This document shows positions 20,342-29,549 of a stretch of DNA of 64,000 bases, one piece after another (position 1 is the stretch's first letter; every line of letters starts with the position of its first letter). The notes beneath the pieces are model-generated. The model was not told where the DNA came from. It saw only the letters and a list, made by a program, of their open reading frames with translations, and searched no databases. The translations under genes and the position numbers were made by a program. Source of the DNA: Planctomycetaceae bacterium (GTDB taxonomy: Bacteria > Planctomycetota > Planctomycetia > Planctomycetales > Planctomycetaceae); the NCBI GenBank assembly GCA_900299185.1, contig OMIV01000292.1, positions 1 through 64,000 of the forward strand, read 5' to 3'.

Positions 20342-20375
20342 CCCCCCTGGGGAGAGGGGCCGGGGGTGAGGGGCA
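20342..20375. repeat. GC-rich interspersed repeat (family G)
   Basis: The sequence GCCCCCCTGGGGAGAGGGGC followed by CGGGGGTGAGGGG is a partly palindromic repeat I know from many planctomycete intergenic regions, where it yields spurious LTPGPSPQGG-type reading frames. It lies just upstream of the likely start of the giant propeller gene. Confidence 0.6.
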
Positions 20376-20590
20376 ACAACCTTCAGCGTTTCCAATCCAA
20401 GGTCCGACTCCATCCCCACTCTCGCCATGCCCGAGTCGACTAAAGCTCCGTCGCAATAAGACACTTTCATCGCCGACAGCTCGCTGCTGCGAGTGCCTTA
20501 AATCACAGAGACTCACATGCCGCAGAATTGGATTCATGTTGTCTTCTTCGCGATGGTGGCCTGCATGGACGAGCGGCGGATCGGATGTCG

Positions 20591-21652
20591 TTACAGAGGC
20601 GACGGGCGACGGCTGAAGGATTTCATCAGTTCATTGTTCATCGCGAACAACGCCGGAGTGCCTCCGGTATGAATGAAGATCACATGCTCGTCGGCGGAAA
20701 ACATCCCGCGATGAATGTGGTCTATCAAGCCCGCCATCGCTTTGCCGGAATAAATGGGGTCCAGCAAGATGGCTTCTCGCCGAGCCACCAGCTCCATCGC
20801 TTTCCAACAGTCTGGCCCCACTTGGCCATAACCCGGAGCGATGTAGTCCTCGCTTAACCAGAAGTCTTCAGCAGCTAATCGGTGCGGCAAGTGCAACATA
20901 TGCGCGGCGACATTGGCGAGATCTGCCATGTCCGCCGCGGTGTCCCACGGCCATTTCAACGGTGCAATATTTCTGACAGGACACTTCAAGCCCAATGCGG
21001 CTGCGGCCAAGGCTACGCCTGCTCCGGTTGATCCCGCTGACGACAAATAGATCGCTGACGGCTCGATGTTTCGCTCGCGGCATTGCTCCACGATCTCGAT
21101 GACGCACGGCACATAACCAATCGCAGCCAACGGTTTGACGAGGTGTCGATTCCACTCAAAGACTTTGCGGCCTCGTGATCTCAGTTCGTTGGCTCGCGCC
21201 GCGATGATGTCGTCTAACTCTGGGCCGATGGGTGCATCGACAATCTCGACGCTCGCTCCGACCAGATGATCGAGTAGGAGATTGCCTTGCCATTCGACTT
21301 CACCGGAATGATGCGCTCGGCTGAGAACCAAATGGCAATCCAAGCCCGCCTTGGCACAGGCTGCGGCTGTTTGGCGACAGTTGTTGCTCTGCACTCCGGC
21401 GCCCCACACAAAAATGTCGGCACCTGCCGCCAAAGCGTGGCCCATTAAATACTCGTTGTGGCGAGTCTTGTTTCCGCCGAAGACGAAGCCGGTGCAGTCG
21501 TCGCGCTTAAGCCAGACGTTGGGGCCTCCGAGTTCCTGCGATACTGCTCGCAGAGATTCCAGGGGAGTCGGCAAATGTGCGAGCGCGAATCGTGGCACAT
21601 GCTGCAGTGCCAGCTTGAGTTCAGCGCACGTCATCGGTCGTCCGGTCGGCAT
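20591..21652 (-). CDS. PLP-dependent D-cysteine desulfhydrase / ACC deaminase family enzyme
   Basis: A fold-type II PLP enzyme of 353 residues. It shows PTPLESLRAVSQELGG at the N-terminus, LKRDDCTGFVFGGNKTRHNEYL with the PLP lysine in the GGNK motif, GAGVQSNNCRQTAAACAKAGL, the phosphate-binding SSAGSTGAGVALAAAALG, and FIHTGGTPALF near the C-terminus. These are typical of the D-cysteine desulfhydrase and 1-aminocyclopropane-1-carboxylate deaminase family; the substrate cannot be settled between D-cysteine, ACC or another D-amino acid. The gene stands alone, with the giant propeller gene downstream on the same strand. Confidence 0.88.
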   Translation of the reverse strand: MPTGRPMTCAELKLALQHVPRFALAHLPTPLESLRAVSQELGGPNVWLKRDDCTGFVFGGNKTRHNEYLMGHALAAGADIFVWGAGVQSNNCRQTAAACAKAGLDCHLVLSRAHHSGEVEWQGNLLLDHLVGASVEIVDAPIGPELDDIIAARANELRSRGRKVFEWNRHLVKPLAAIGYVPCVIEIVEQCRERNIEPSAIYLSSAGSTGAGVALAAAALGLKCPVRNIAPLKWPWDTAADMADLANVAAHMLHLPHRLAAEDFWLSEDYIAPGYGQVGPDCWKAMELVARREAILLDPIYSGKAMAGLIDHIHRGMFSADEHVIFIHTGGTPALFAMNNELMKSFSRRPSPL

Positions 21653-22032
21653 TATTCATCCTTGGTGTTGGCGAAGATGCATGAACTTGAGAATGAGCTT
21701 CGAGGCCGAGCGTTGTAGCTCATGCGGTGCGGATGACGGCAACGGCAATCGTGAACGCGGGCAGGTTGCCGATTCGCTTCAGCTTGCGAAGTGACGGCTC
21801 GATATGGGAACTCGTTGTTGCCGGTAAAGCTGCCGATAACTGTTGGTCGCGCTCGAAGCGGCAACTTTGGAAGAGACGTGTCTCATCAAATGGTGGTGTG
21901 CTGAAACTCCATCGTTCCCGAATTCACGGGAGCGTGTTTGGCGGCGATTTGGCTATGCTCGCGACCGCTTTGGCGGGCTGCATTGCCAACGGACTGGTTG
22001 GCAGACTCATTTCATTTTGGAAGGAACTCGGA
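21653..22032. other. Divergent intergenic region
   Basis: About 380 bases between the PLP enzyme and the LRR lipoprotein. A frame on the + strand is open throughout and joins the LRR gene, but it lacks coding character. Promoters for both genes should lie here; none is clear. AAGGA at 22021 is the ribosome-binding site for ATG 22033. Confidence 0.5.
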
Positions 22033-23277
22033 ATGACATTCATCTCGGCTGTTCAACCTCCCTCGAAGGCGCTGTTTCGACGGTATGGCTTTGCGATGTT
22101 GATTGGTTGTGCTGCACTCGGTTGCGACAAAGTGGAGTCTCTCGTTGACGACGCGAAGAAGGACATGGGGGTCGGCGCGCCAGCTCAAAATGCCGAGACG
22201 CCAGCCGCTCCATCTCAGCCTGCTCCGGTTGCTGCGACGCCTCAGCCTGCTGGACCCAGTGCTGACATGGTGCTGGCGAATCTTAAGAGCAAGATGCCGA
22301 ACCAGATTGATGACCAAACACTGGTCGCCGTCGCGAGCGTGCCCGAGGCGGCCGCTCAGGTCACCGAGTTGGATCTTCGATCGAACCTCAATCTGACCGG
22401 AGTGGGAGTGGCTGCCGTCGGCAAGTTCAACAACATGAGCAAGCTGCAAATCAGCTCGACCCCCAAGCTCGAAACGGCTGACTTCAACGCACTCGGAACG
22501 CTCAACGCGCTGACCGAGTTAGAGGCCAGCAATACCAAGATCGGAAATGACAACCTGGCGGCGCTCAGTGGATTACAACAGCTCAAGAAACTGTCGCTCG
22601 CTCAAACGACCATTCAAGGAGCGGCTGTCGGTCAGCTTGCGTCGTTGTCGCATCTGGAAGAGCTGCAACTCAATGGCACTGGTGTCGATGACGAAGCCCT
22701 AGCCAAGTTGAAGTCACTTCCATTGAAGAAGCTGACTCTGCAACGCTCGCGAATCTCGAACAACGGCCTACTGGCACTCAACGATCATTCAACCTTGGAA
22801 GCGCTGGAAATAGACTAAACGGCTGTCACAGGCTTGGCTTTTAGCAAAGTCAAGTTACCGGAATTGCGTTCGCTCAGCGCCGCCAGGACGGCATTTGGAG
22901 TCGAGGGGATTATGCACGTTCGCAAGTATCCCAAGTTGGAAGAGTTGTTACTGTTTCAAACCTCGCTCGTTCTGGACAACGGCAGTCAGTGGGATAAGCG
23001 AGCGGACTTCAAACTGTTCCCAGAACTACGAGTGCTCAACATTGGCGCCAACCAGTTAAGCGATGTGGGAGTGAATGCGTTGATCGCCGGTTGTAAGAAC
23101 TTGGAAGAGTTGCATCTTCACGGCATCAAGGGTGTTTCCGACCGAGGCTTGGCGACGCTGCTCAAGTGCAAGAAGCTGAAGGTGCTTGATGTTGTCGAGT
23201 CTTCAGTCTCTGGGGCTGGAGCGCGGGCCATGAAAGAGAAGATGCCCGACTTGGTCATTAAACATTCGGGGATCTAA
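22033..23277 (+). pseudogene. Leucine-rich-repeat lipoprotein, interrupted by ochre stop
   Basis: Starting at ATG 22033 (AAGGA 7 bases upstream), the protein has a signal peptide with possible lipobox (FAMLIGCAALGC), an Ala/Pro-rich linker, and RNI-like leucine-rich repeats (VTELDLRSNLNLTGVGVAAV, LTELEASNTKIGNDNLAALS, LEELQLNGTGVDDEALAKL). At 22816-22818 a TAA interrupts the frame after LEALEID. The same frame then carries on with TAVTGLAFSKVKLPELRSL and further repeats to 23277, without any shift. AAA or AAG to TAA is the simplest explanation, since LDKTAVT-like text suits the repeat. The full product would have about 414 residues. The DUF3472 gene starts 2 bases after the final stop. Confidence 0.8.
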
Positions 23278-23279
23278 CT

Positions 23280-24182
23280 GTGATTGAATTCTGCACGTGT
23301 GTTCGGCTGGGACGATTGCGAGCTTGTTTTGCGAACGTGGTGGCCGCAGCGCTGATGCTGTTGATGGTGGCGGGCTCGGTTCAAGCCGATGAGAAGTTGG
23401 CTGGCATTGCTTGTCGGTCCGTGCATTTGGGTTATCCCGCCGAAGAGTCGGTTGCGTTCTACAACGAAGTGACCGTCGAGAAGTCTGCACCGGGAACGTA
23501 CTTCATGGTGGCTGGTTTCAATGCTGGATACTTCGGTATCCAGGAACTGGCCAACGGCAAGAAGCTGGTACTGTTTTCGGTTTGGGATCCGGGCGAGCAG
23601 AACGATCCCAATGCTGTGAAGACCGAGGACCGCGTGCGGCTGGAATACAACGATCCGCAGGTCCGCGTGAAACGTTTTGGCGGCGAGGGCACTGGCGGTC
23701 AAAGCTTCTTTGATTTCGATTGGAAGGTCGGCACGACTTATCGCTGCTTAGTGACTTCGACGGCCAAGGATGGTCGCTCGGTCTTCACGGGTTACTTCTA
23801 TCTGCCCGAAGAGAAGCAGTGGAGGAAGCTCGTGACGTTTTCGACGATCGCGACCAAGCGACAACTACGCGGCCTGTACTCGTTCGTCGAAGACTTCAAA
23901 CGCGATCGAGTGTCTGCCACGAAGGAGCGGCAAGCTCGGTTTGGAAACGGTTGGGTCAAGACATTGACCGGAGAATGGAAGCCGCTCGCCACGGCGACCT
24001 TCACGGCTGATAGCAACCCCGCCACCAACATCGACGCCGGTCCGATCGAGGATCGTTTCTTCCTGGCGACTGGCGGAGAAACGCCCGCGAACGCCAGCAA
24101 GCTGCGTCAAAAAATGCAGGCTAAGTCCGAAGACGCAAAGCTGCCGCCAGACTTGGAAGAACTCCTCAAGCCCGCGCCCTAA
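23280..24182 (+). CDS. Secreted DUF3472 protein
   Basis: A 300-residue protein with a signal peptide (VVAAALMLLMVAGSVQA) and the DUF3472 domain: AGFNAGYFGIQELANGKKLV, FSVWDPGEQNDPN, RFGGEGTGGQSFFDFDWKVG, YRCLVTSTAKDGRSVFTGYF. It starts at GTG 23280, 2 bases after the end of the LRR frame, which suggests translational coupling and a shared role at the cell envelope. The domain is a beta-sandwich often found with DUF5077 and thought to bind carbohydrate; here it stands alone with a C-terminal extension. The exact function is unknown. Confidence 0.85.
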   Translation: MIEFCTCVRLGRLRACFANVVAAALMLLMVAGSVQADEKLAGIACRSVHLGYPAEESVAFYNEVTVEKSAPGTYFMVAGFNAGYFGIQELANGKKLVLFSVWDPGEQNDPNAVKTEDRVRLEYNDPQVRVKRFGGEGTGGQSFFDFDWKVGTTYRCLVTSTAKDGRSVFTGYFYLPEEKQWRKLVTFSTIATKRQLRGLYSFVEDFKRDRVSATKERQARFGNGWVKTLTGEWKPLATATFTADSNPATNIDAGPIEDRFFLATGGETPANASKLRQKMQAKSEDAKLPPDLEELLKPAP

Positions 24183-24209
24183 GTCAGGCAGTGCTGCCAC
24201 CAAGAAGTG

Positions 24210-24230
24210 GGACGGACTTCGAGTCCGTCC
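24210..24230. repeat. Short palindrome (family F)
   Basis: GGACGGACT-TCG-AGTCCGTCC is a perfect 9-bp hairpin with a 3-base loop and no T-run after it, so it is more likely an interspersed palindrome than a terminator. A second hairpin (GTAATGAGG 24302-24310 with CCTCATTAC 24329-24337) follows. Confidence 0.55.
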
Positions 24231-24435
24231 TACAGACAGAAGTATGTGGCGAACAGAGCGTGAATCGCCGGGATGCTGTGCCTCCCTGCCTACGTTCGAA
24301 CGTAATGAGGAACCGATGACACTCGCTTCCTCATTACATTTGGAGTCCGCATTGGTTGAATGCAGCGCGCCGCTTTCTTGACTCAACGCGACTCCATACG
24401 GACGAGTGGTAAGTCACAGCCAAGTTTTCGGGTTG

Positions 24436-24489
24436 CCAATCTCAGTCGCGAAGCGACTGAGCTACGTAGGCGAGTCGCTCCGCGACTCG
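24436..24489. repeat. Palindromic repeat family A, copy 2
   Basis: Inverted copy of the element at 12401-12453, differing at only a few positions: CTCAGTCGCGAAGCGACTGAG, spacer CTACGTAGG, CGAGTCGCTCCGCGACTCG. It overlaps the 3' end of the HEAT-protein gene and provides its last codons and stop. Confidence 0.8.
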
Positions 24490-25392
24490 CTCAACTCGAA
24501 GTTCAATGTGTGACGGAGCACTTTCACTGCAGCGCCATTCGCCGCGAGGGCCCGTGCTCGGCCAACGTTCGCCAGCATCGGGCTGCGGCCAGTTTCCCGT
24601 TTCGATGCAACCGATCGCATCCTCTGCTTCCGCCGACATGGGCCACCAATAACCGGGAGCAAGTCGTGTATCAGTTGCTGCGATCTCGCGAAGCTTTGGC
24701 AACGCAGGTTGGAAGATGGCATTGATCGATGGCTTCGGGTACCGCTTGTAATGGCAGGCCAATGAACCCAGCGCATACATCGACCAGAACTGCATGTTGA
24801 TGTCGGAATCGTCGAGGCCGGCGATCGCAGCCTTAACAGTCCGGTTGAAGGATTTAGAGCGTCGCTTGCCGACGTCGCCAATTGATGGAATCGCATCTCC
24901 GACTTCGCCACGTATCCAACCAGGCAAATCGGGACGCTCGAAGATCGAGACCATGACTTCGGTTGCTTCAGGCCCGATTGCATATCGAAGTCCTGCAACG
25001 ATCACTTCAAGTTGCCGAATATCAGGACGCGGATTCTGAAGTTCCATTTGCCCGAGTTTCGCGAACTTCCGTTCGAAGCGGTTGACCGCCAAGAAGCCCA
25101 TTGCATGAGCACATGCCATGCGAAGTTTGGGACGAGCCATCAGTTGCCATAGAACCGGCGCGGCCTGCTTCACTTTGAGTAACCAACAGAGTTGAATGAC
25201 CCAGTCGAGTGTCTTTGTGGAAAGTGACGGCATATTTGCAATCAGGTCGGCAATGTTTCGAATACCGGCTCGCTCAAGCTGTGTAAGTCTCCGCCGGTAA
25301 GTAGCTCGATGCGCACGTTGCCAGTCATTTCCACCAAGTGTGGTTGCAATCTGTCTCACGTATGACTCTCGAATGGATGCGGTCAGTTTCAC
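24442..25392 (-). CDS. HEAT-like helical repeat protein
   Basis: A 316-residue protein of stacked helix pairs resembling HEAT repeats: TKTLDWVIQLCWLLKVKQAA, KLRMACAHAMGFLAVNRFE, LEVIVAGLRYAIGPEATEVM, INMQFWSMYALGSLACHYKR. No signal peptide or membrane segment, so it is probably cytoplasmic. Related planctomycete proteins are annotated as HEAT repeat domain proteins and their partners are unknown. The last 16 or so residues (RVAERLAYVAQSLRD) are read out of palindromic repeat A, so the native C-terminus may have been replaced by the inserted repeat. Confidence 0.7.
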   Translation of the reverse strand: MKLTASIRESYVRQIATTLGGNDWQRAHRATYRRRLTQLERAGIRNIADLIANMPSLSTKTLDWVIQLCWLLKVKQAAPVLWQLMARPKLRMACAHAMGFLAVNRFERKFAKLGQMELQNPRPDIRQLEVIVAGLRYAIGPEATEVMVSIFERPDLPGWIRGEVGDAIPSIGDVGKRRSKSFNRTVKAAIAGLDDSDINMQFWSMYALGSLACHYKRYPKPSINAIFQPALPKLREIAATDTRLAPGYWWPMSAEAEDAIGCIETGNWPQPDAGERWPSTGPRGEWRCSESAPSHIELRVERVAERLAYVAQSLRD

Positions 25393-25663
25393 AATGGCTA
25401 CTCATTTGGCGGTGCTGAGCTGGATGTTGCCTGGCTGTCTTTAGCTATGTGGGGCACTCGTTGAAGACACCAGCTCTGCGAACCGCCTCGGTCAAGCGAG
25501 CTGGTACTTCAACTGACAAGACTCATTGCTTGACCTTGCCTATGCTGCGAACAACGCCGATCGTTGCCGGCGTACTCCCACCTTGCATGCTACCCGCCAG
25601 ACTCACGCCTCCGATCCACATCCAGAGTCGTAGTTCAATCCGTGCTCACGAGGAGAGGACTGA

Positions 25664-28600
25664 ATGATGATGTTGCGCTTGTCTCTCGTTCTTGCCGTTA
25701 CGGGATTGCTACAGCAAGCAGTACTCAGTGCAGACGTTGTCGAAAAGTTCTCGCCGGAATCGCTCGAGTTCTTCGAGAAGAAGGTGCGACCGGTGTTGGT
25801 GAGTCGCTGCTTGGAGTGTCATGGGGATCAGGCCAACCCCAAAGGCGGGTTGCGGCTGGATTCACGCGAGGCGGCGCTTGATGGCGGAGAGACTGGGCCG
25901 GCCATTGTGCCGGGGAAACCGAAAGACAGTCTCTTCATAAGTGCGATCAACTACGGCGACGTCTATCAGATGCCGCCTAAGTCCAAGATGCCGGCAGATG
26001 AGATTGCGGTGTTGACGAAGTGGGTTGAAATGGGAGCACCGTGGCCGCCGAGTGGTATGAAGAAGGTGAAGACCGAAACGGGCATCGACATCGCTGCTCG
26101 CAAGGCAGCTCATTGGTGTTGGCAGGCTCCTAAACCGCCGTCATTGCCGACCGTCAAGAACGCGACATGGGCGAAGTCCGAGGTGGATCGATTCTTACTG
26201 GCGAAGTTGGAAGACAAGGGGCTCACTCCATCGCCACAGGCCGACAAGCGGACGCTCATTCGTCGCGCATACTTTGCGACCATCGGTTTGCCGCCGACTC
26301 CCGAAGAGGTCTCGGCGTTTGTGGCTGATGAGTCACCTCAAGCTTTCGAGAAGGTCGTTGATCGCCTACTGGGATCGGTGCATTTCGGCGAACGGTGGGC
26401 TCGGCATTGGCTCGACCTGATGCGATATGCCGAGACTCGCGGGCATGAGTTTGAGCCCATCATTCCGAATGCTTGGCAGTATCGCGATTACGTCATTCGA
26501 GCTTTGAATGCCGACACGCCTTACGACCAGTTTGTGACGGAACATCTCGCGGGCGATTTGATGGAGAAGCCGCGACTGAGTTCGACCGGCAGCAACGAGT
26601 CGCTGCTTGGTACTGGCTTCTGGTTCTTGGGCGAAGAAGTGCATTCGCCGGTCGATATTCGGCAGGACGAAACGGATCGCATCGACAATCGGCTGGACGT
26701 GTTGAGCAAGTCGTTTCTGGCGCTGACTCTGTCGTGCGCGAGATGCCATGACCACAAGTTCGACGCGATGACTCAACGCGACTACTACGGACTGGCAGGC
26801 TTCGCGCTTGGTGGCAGTTATCGCCAAGCAGCATTCGAACTCGATCAACACAATCGACGGATTGCTGAGCAGCTTGATGTACTGCGACGGGACTCTCGTG
26901 ACGCGCTCGTAAAGAGTGTGGTCGCTGAGCGACTGCCGGTCGTTGAGAAGCTAGCGGACTATTTGAACGCCGCGAATGAAGCTGTTCGTGTTGGCGTTTC
27001 TTTCGAAGGTCGGATTGCTGATGTGGTCTTCGCGGACTTCGAAGGCGATTCGTATGGAGGATGGAAAACTGAAGGTGAAGCGTTCGGGGATCGGCCGCCT
27101 CGCAAGCAAGACAATCGTTACGAAGCACCGCTCGAAGGGTTCCAAGGACAGCGATTGGCGAACTCGCATCGCAACGGTCCCGACGGCAAGAACAACGCCG
27201 GAGTGCGCGACGCCTTCACCGGTAAGTTGACCTCACCGAAGTTTCGGATTGGTCATAATCACATCGCGTTCTTGATCGCGGGCGGAAACCATGAAGGTCA
27301 GACCTGCATCAACTTGATCGTCAATGGCAAGGTGGTGCGAACTGCCACCGGCCACGATTCGGGCCATCTGCGTCCCGTTGATAGGGATGTGACCGACGTC
27401 ATCGGACAAGAAGCGAACATCGAGATTGTCGATGCTCATGCCGGTGGCTGGGGCCACGTGATCGTTGATCACATCGAGTTCAAGAACGGTGGCAGCCAAG
27501 CCCCGAAGGTCGCTCAACTGACGGCCGCTTCGCGCGAGGCTGTCACCAAGTTGGCTCAGTCCAAGAATCTCGACGCCGAGCTCTTGCTGCGTTGGGTGCT
27601 CGAAGTGAAGTCGGGTGAAATTTCGAAGTTACTGGGGCTTGTCCAATCAGGGGCCGCTGAGAAGGCGGAAGCGTCCGATGTTCCCGCTGCTGGAGTCGTC
27701 GTTGATTACACACGAGTTGACGTACCGTTCTATCAAGATGGCATCTCGTTTGGATTAAGGCCGACTCATGCGGGTGACTTGCGATTTGGAACACGCCCCG
27801 AGCAGCCGCTTGTGGGCTTGCATGAATATTCCGCCGCGACGCGCGACATGCTTGCTCCCGATCTCCGTTTAATAGGCGATCGAGATCACGGTGGCTTGGG
27901 TGGTTGGGAACGTTCGGGCCGGACGATTCGCACTCCCGAGACGACGCTGACCGAACCCAAGTTGTGGTATCTCGTGCGTGGTAGCGGGCGAGCTTACGCG
28001 ACGGTCAATTCGCATCTGATTATCGCGGGGCCATTGCACGGTCACGTGCTGATGCAATGGGATGGCAAGCCGGATGAGTGGAAGTGGGTCGCTCACAATT
28101 TGCAGACCTACAAAGGCAATCGATTGCACGTTGAGTTCACGCCCAAAGACGCTGGTGAGTTTGCGGTTGCAATGGTCGTGCAAAGCGACGCTCAGCCGGC
28201 ATTTGGAATTGAGAAGACACAACGCACGCGGCGGAGCGAACCAATTCAACGCACCGGTGCGGCGATCGACACGCAGCATCTGCAAGCGATGTCCATCAAA
28301 GCGATGAAAGAGTTTGCGTCGGGCTCACTCCATGATGTCGCCGAGATTCGGTTGTTGAATTGGATGTTGCAGCACGACGAGTTGTTGGTCGCGAAGCATC
28401 AGCCCAATGCGGTCATTGAAAAGTTCGTGACGGCGCAGGCCGAACTCTTGAAGCAGTTCAAGACGCAGTCGCAACTGGCCCCGTCCATGCTGGATGGCAA
28501 CGGAGTCGATGAGGTCGTGCTCATTCGAGGCAACTCGAAGACACCCAGCAAAGTTGCTCCGCGTCGGTTCCTCGAAGCCGTGACGGGGACCTTGTCCAAC

Positions 28601-29497
28601 TACGGTGCCGGAAGTGGCCGACTGAAACTTGCTCAGCAGATTGTTGATCCCACCAATCCGCTCACCGCCCGCGTGGCCGTGAATCGCATCTGGCATCACC
28701 TGTTTGGACGAGGCATCGTGCCGACGGTCGACAATTTCGGAGTGCTCGGCGAATTGCCATCACATCCCGAGTTGCTCGATCACCTCGCGTTGCAATTCAT
28801 GCGTGACGGCTGGTCGCAGAAGAAGCTCATCAAAGCTCTGATGATGTCGAACGCCTACCAAATGGCGAGCACCGTCGGTGGCCCTGCCGAGCAAGTCGAT
28901 CCCGATAACCGCTTACTGCATCGCATGCCGATCCGGCGGTTGGAAGGTGAAGTCATTCGCGACTCGATCCTGGCAGTGTCCGGTCGGCTTGATCGAACTG
29001 CCTTCGGGCAAAGTGTCCCAATTCACCTGACCGCCTTCATGGATGGGCGAGGTCGGCCCGGCGTTAATGGTCCCTTGGATGGATCCGGTCGACGCAGCAT
29101 CTACATCGCGGTGCGGCGGAACTTTTTGTCGCCGTGGATGCTGGCCTTTGACACTCCCAATCCGTTCTCAACGGTTGGGCGTCGGACGAATTCCAACGTG
29201 CCTGCGCAAGCCTTGATCCTGATGAATGATCCGTTGGTGTTGGAGCAATCTCGACTATGGGCTCAGCGAATCATCGCGGAACCGGCGGCATCCGATGAAG
29301 AACGGATACGTCGCATCTACGAGACCGCATTGTCGCGTCAGCCGAGGAACGAAGAGCTCGTCGCTGCGGTCGCGTTCCTGGCGAGCCAATCAGAGCGACT
29401 GGGCCTGACTCCTCAATCCAAGGGAACGCCCTTCGAATCGTGGACCGATTTGTGTCACGTCATCTTCAACGTCAAAGAATTCATCTTCGTGAACTGA
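25664..29497 (+). CDS. PSCyt1-DUF1549-DUF1553 cytochrome protein
   Basis: A 1277-residue secreted protein of the planctomycete cytochrome family. Order: signal peptide (residues 1-23), Planctomycete cytochrome C domain with haem motif CLECH at 49-53 and DVYQMPPKSKMP, DUF1549 (about 165-375, including FGERWARHWLDLMRYAET and LSCARCHDHKFD), a beta-sandwich insertion (VFADFEGDSYGGWKTEGEAF, then GGWGHVIVDHIEF), and DUF1553 (about 1000-1270, NPLTARVAVNRIWHHLFGRG, ending VKEFIFVN). The insertion resembles the extra domain seen with GH32-type proteins. The family is thought to act in extracytoplasmic electron transfer, perhaps in polymer breakdown. It is followed by a DUF1501 gene 52 bases on, the usual partner. 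Confidence 0.93.
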   Translation: MMMLRLSLVLAVTGLLQQAVLSADVVEKFSPESLEFFEKKVRPVLVSRCLECHGDQANPKGGLRLDSREAALDGGETGPAIVPGKPKDSLFISAINYGDVYQMPPKSKMPADEIAVLTKWVEMGAPWPPSGMKKVKTETGIDIAARKAAHWCWQAPKPPSLPTVKNATWAKSEVDRFLLAKLEDKGLTPSPQADKRTLIRRAYFATIGLPPTPEEVSAFVADESPQAFEKVVDRLLGSVHFGERWARHWLDLMRYAETRGHEFEPIIPNAWQYRDYVIRALNADTPYDQFVTEHLAGDLMEKPRLSSTGSNESLLGTGFWFLGEEVHSPVDIRQDETDRIDNRLDVLSKSFLALTLSCARCHDHKFDAMTQRDYYGLAGFALGGSYRQAAFELDQHNRRIAEQLDVLRRDSRDALVKSVVAERLPVVEKLADYLNAANEAVRVGVSFEGRIADVVFADFEGDSYGGWKTEGEAFGDRPPRKQDNRYEAPLEGFQGQRLANSHRNGPDGKNNAGVRDAFTGKLTSPKFRIGHNHIAFLIAGGNHEGQTCINLIVNGKVVRTATGHDSGHLRPVDRDVTDVIGQEANIEIVDAHAGGWGHVIVDHIEFKNGGSQAPKVAQLTAASREAVTKLAQSKNLDAELLLRWVLEVKSGEISKLLGLVQSGAAEKAEASDVPAAGVVVDYTRVDVPFYQDGISFGLRPTHAGDLRFGTRPEQPLVGLHEYSAATRDMLAPDLRLIGDRDHGGLGGWERSGRTIRTPETTLTEPKLWYLVRGSGRAYATVNSHLIIAGPLHGHVLMQWDGKPDEWKWVAHNLQTYKGNRLHVEFTPKDAGEFAVAMVVQSDAQPAFGIEKTQRTRRSEPIQRTGAAIDTQHLQAMSIKAMKEFASGSLHDVAEIRLLNWMLQHDELLVAKHQPNAVIEKFVTAQAELLKQFKTQSQLAPSMLDGNGVDEVVLIRGNSKTPSKVAPRRFLEAVTGTLSNYGAGSGRLKLAQQIVDPTNPLTARVAVNRIWHHLFGRGIVPTVDNFGVLGELPSHPELLDHLALQFMRDGWSQKKLIKALMMSNAYQMASTVGGPAEQVDPDNRLLHRMPIRRLEGEVIRDSILAVSGRLDRTAFGQSVPIHLTAFMDGRGRPGVNGPLDGSGRRSIYIAVRRNFLSPWMLAFDTPNPFSTVGRRTNSNVPAQALILMNDPLVLEQSRLWAQRIIAEPAASDEERIRRIYETALSRQPRNEELVAAVAFLASQSERLGLTPQSKGTPFESWTDLCHVIFNVKEFIFVN

Positions 29498-29549
29498 GTC
29501 GTCCCAACATCGCTATTGGTTGCACTTAAAACTCCAGTATGAGTCTGAC

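Noticed and set aside
18498-20369. Two long + strand frames opposite the giant propeller gene
   Set aside because: Both are mirror frames of coding sequence; no start site or motif supports them.
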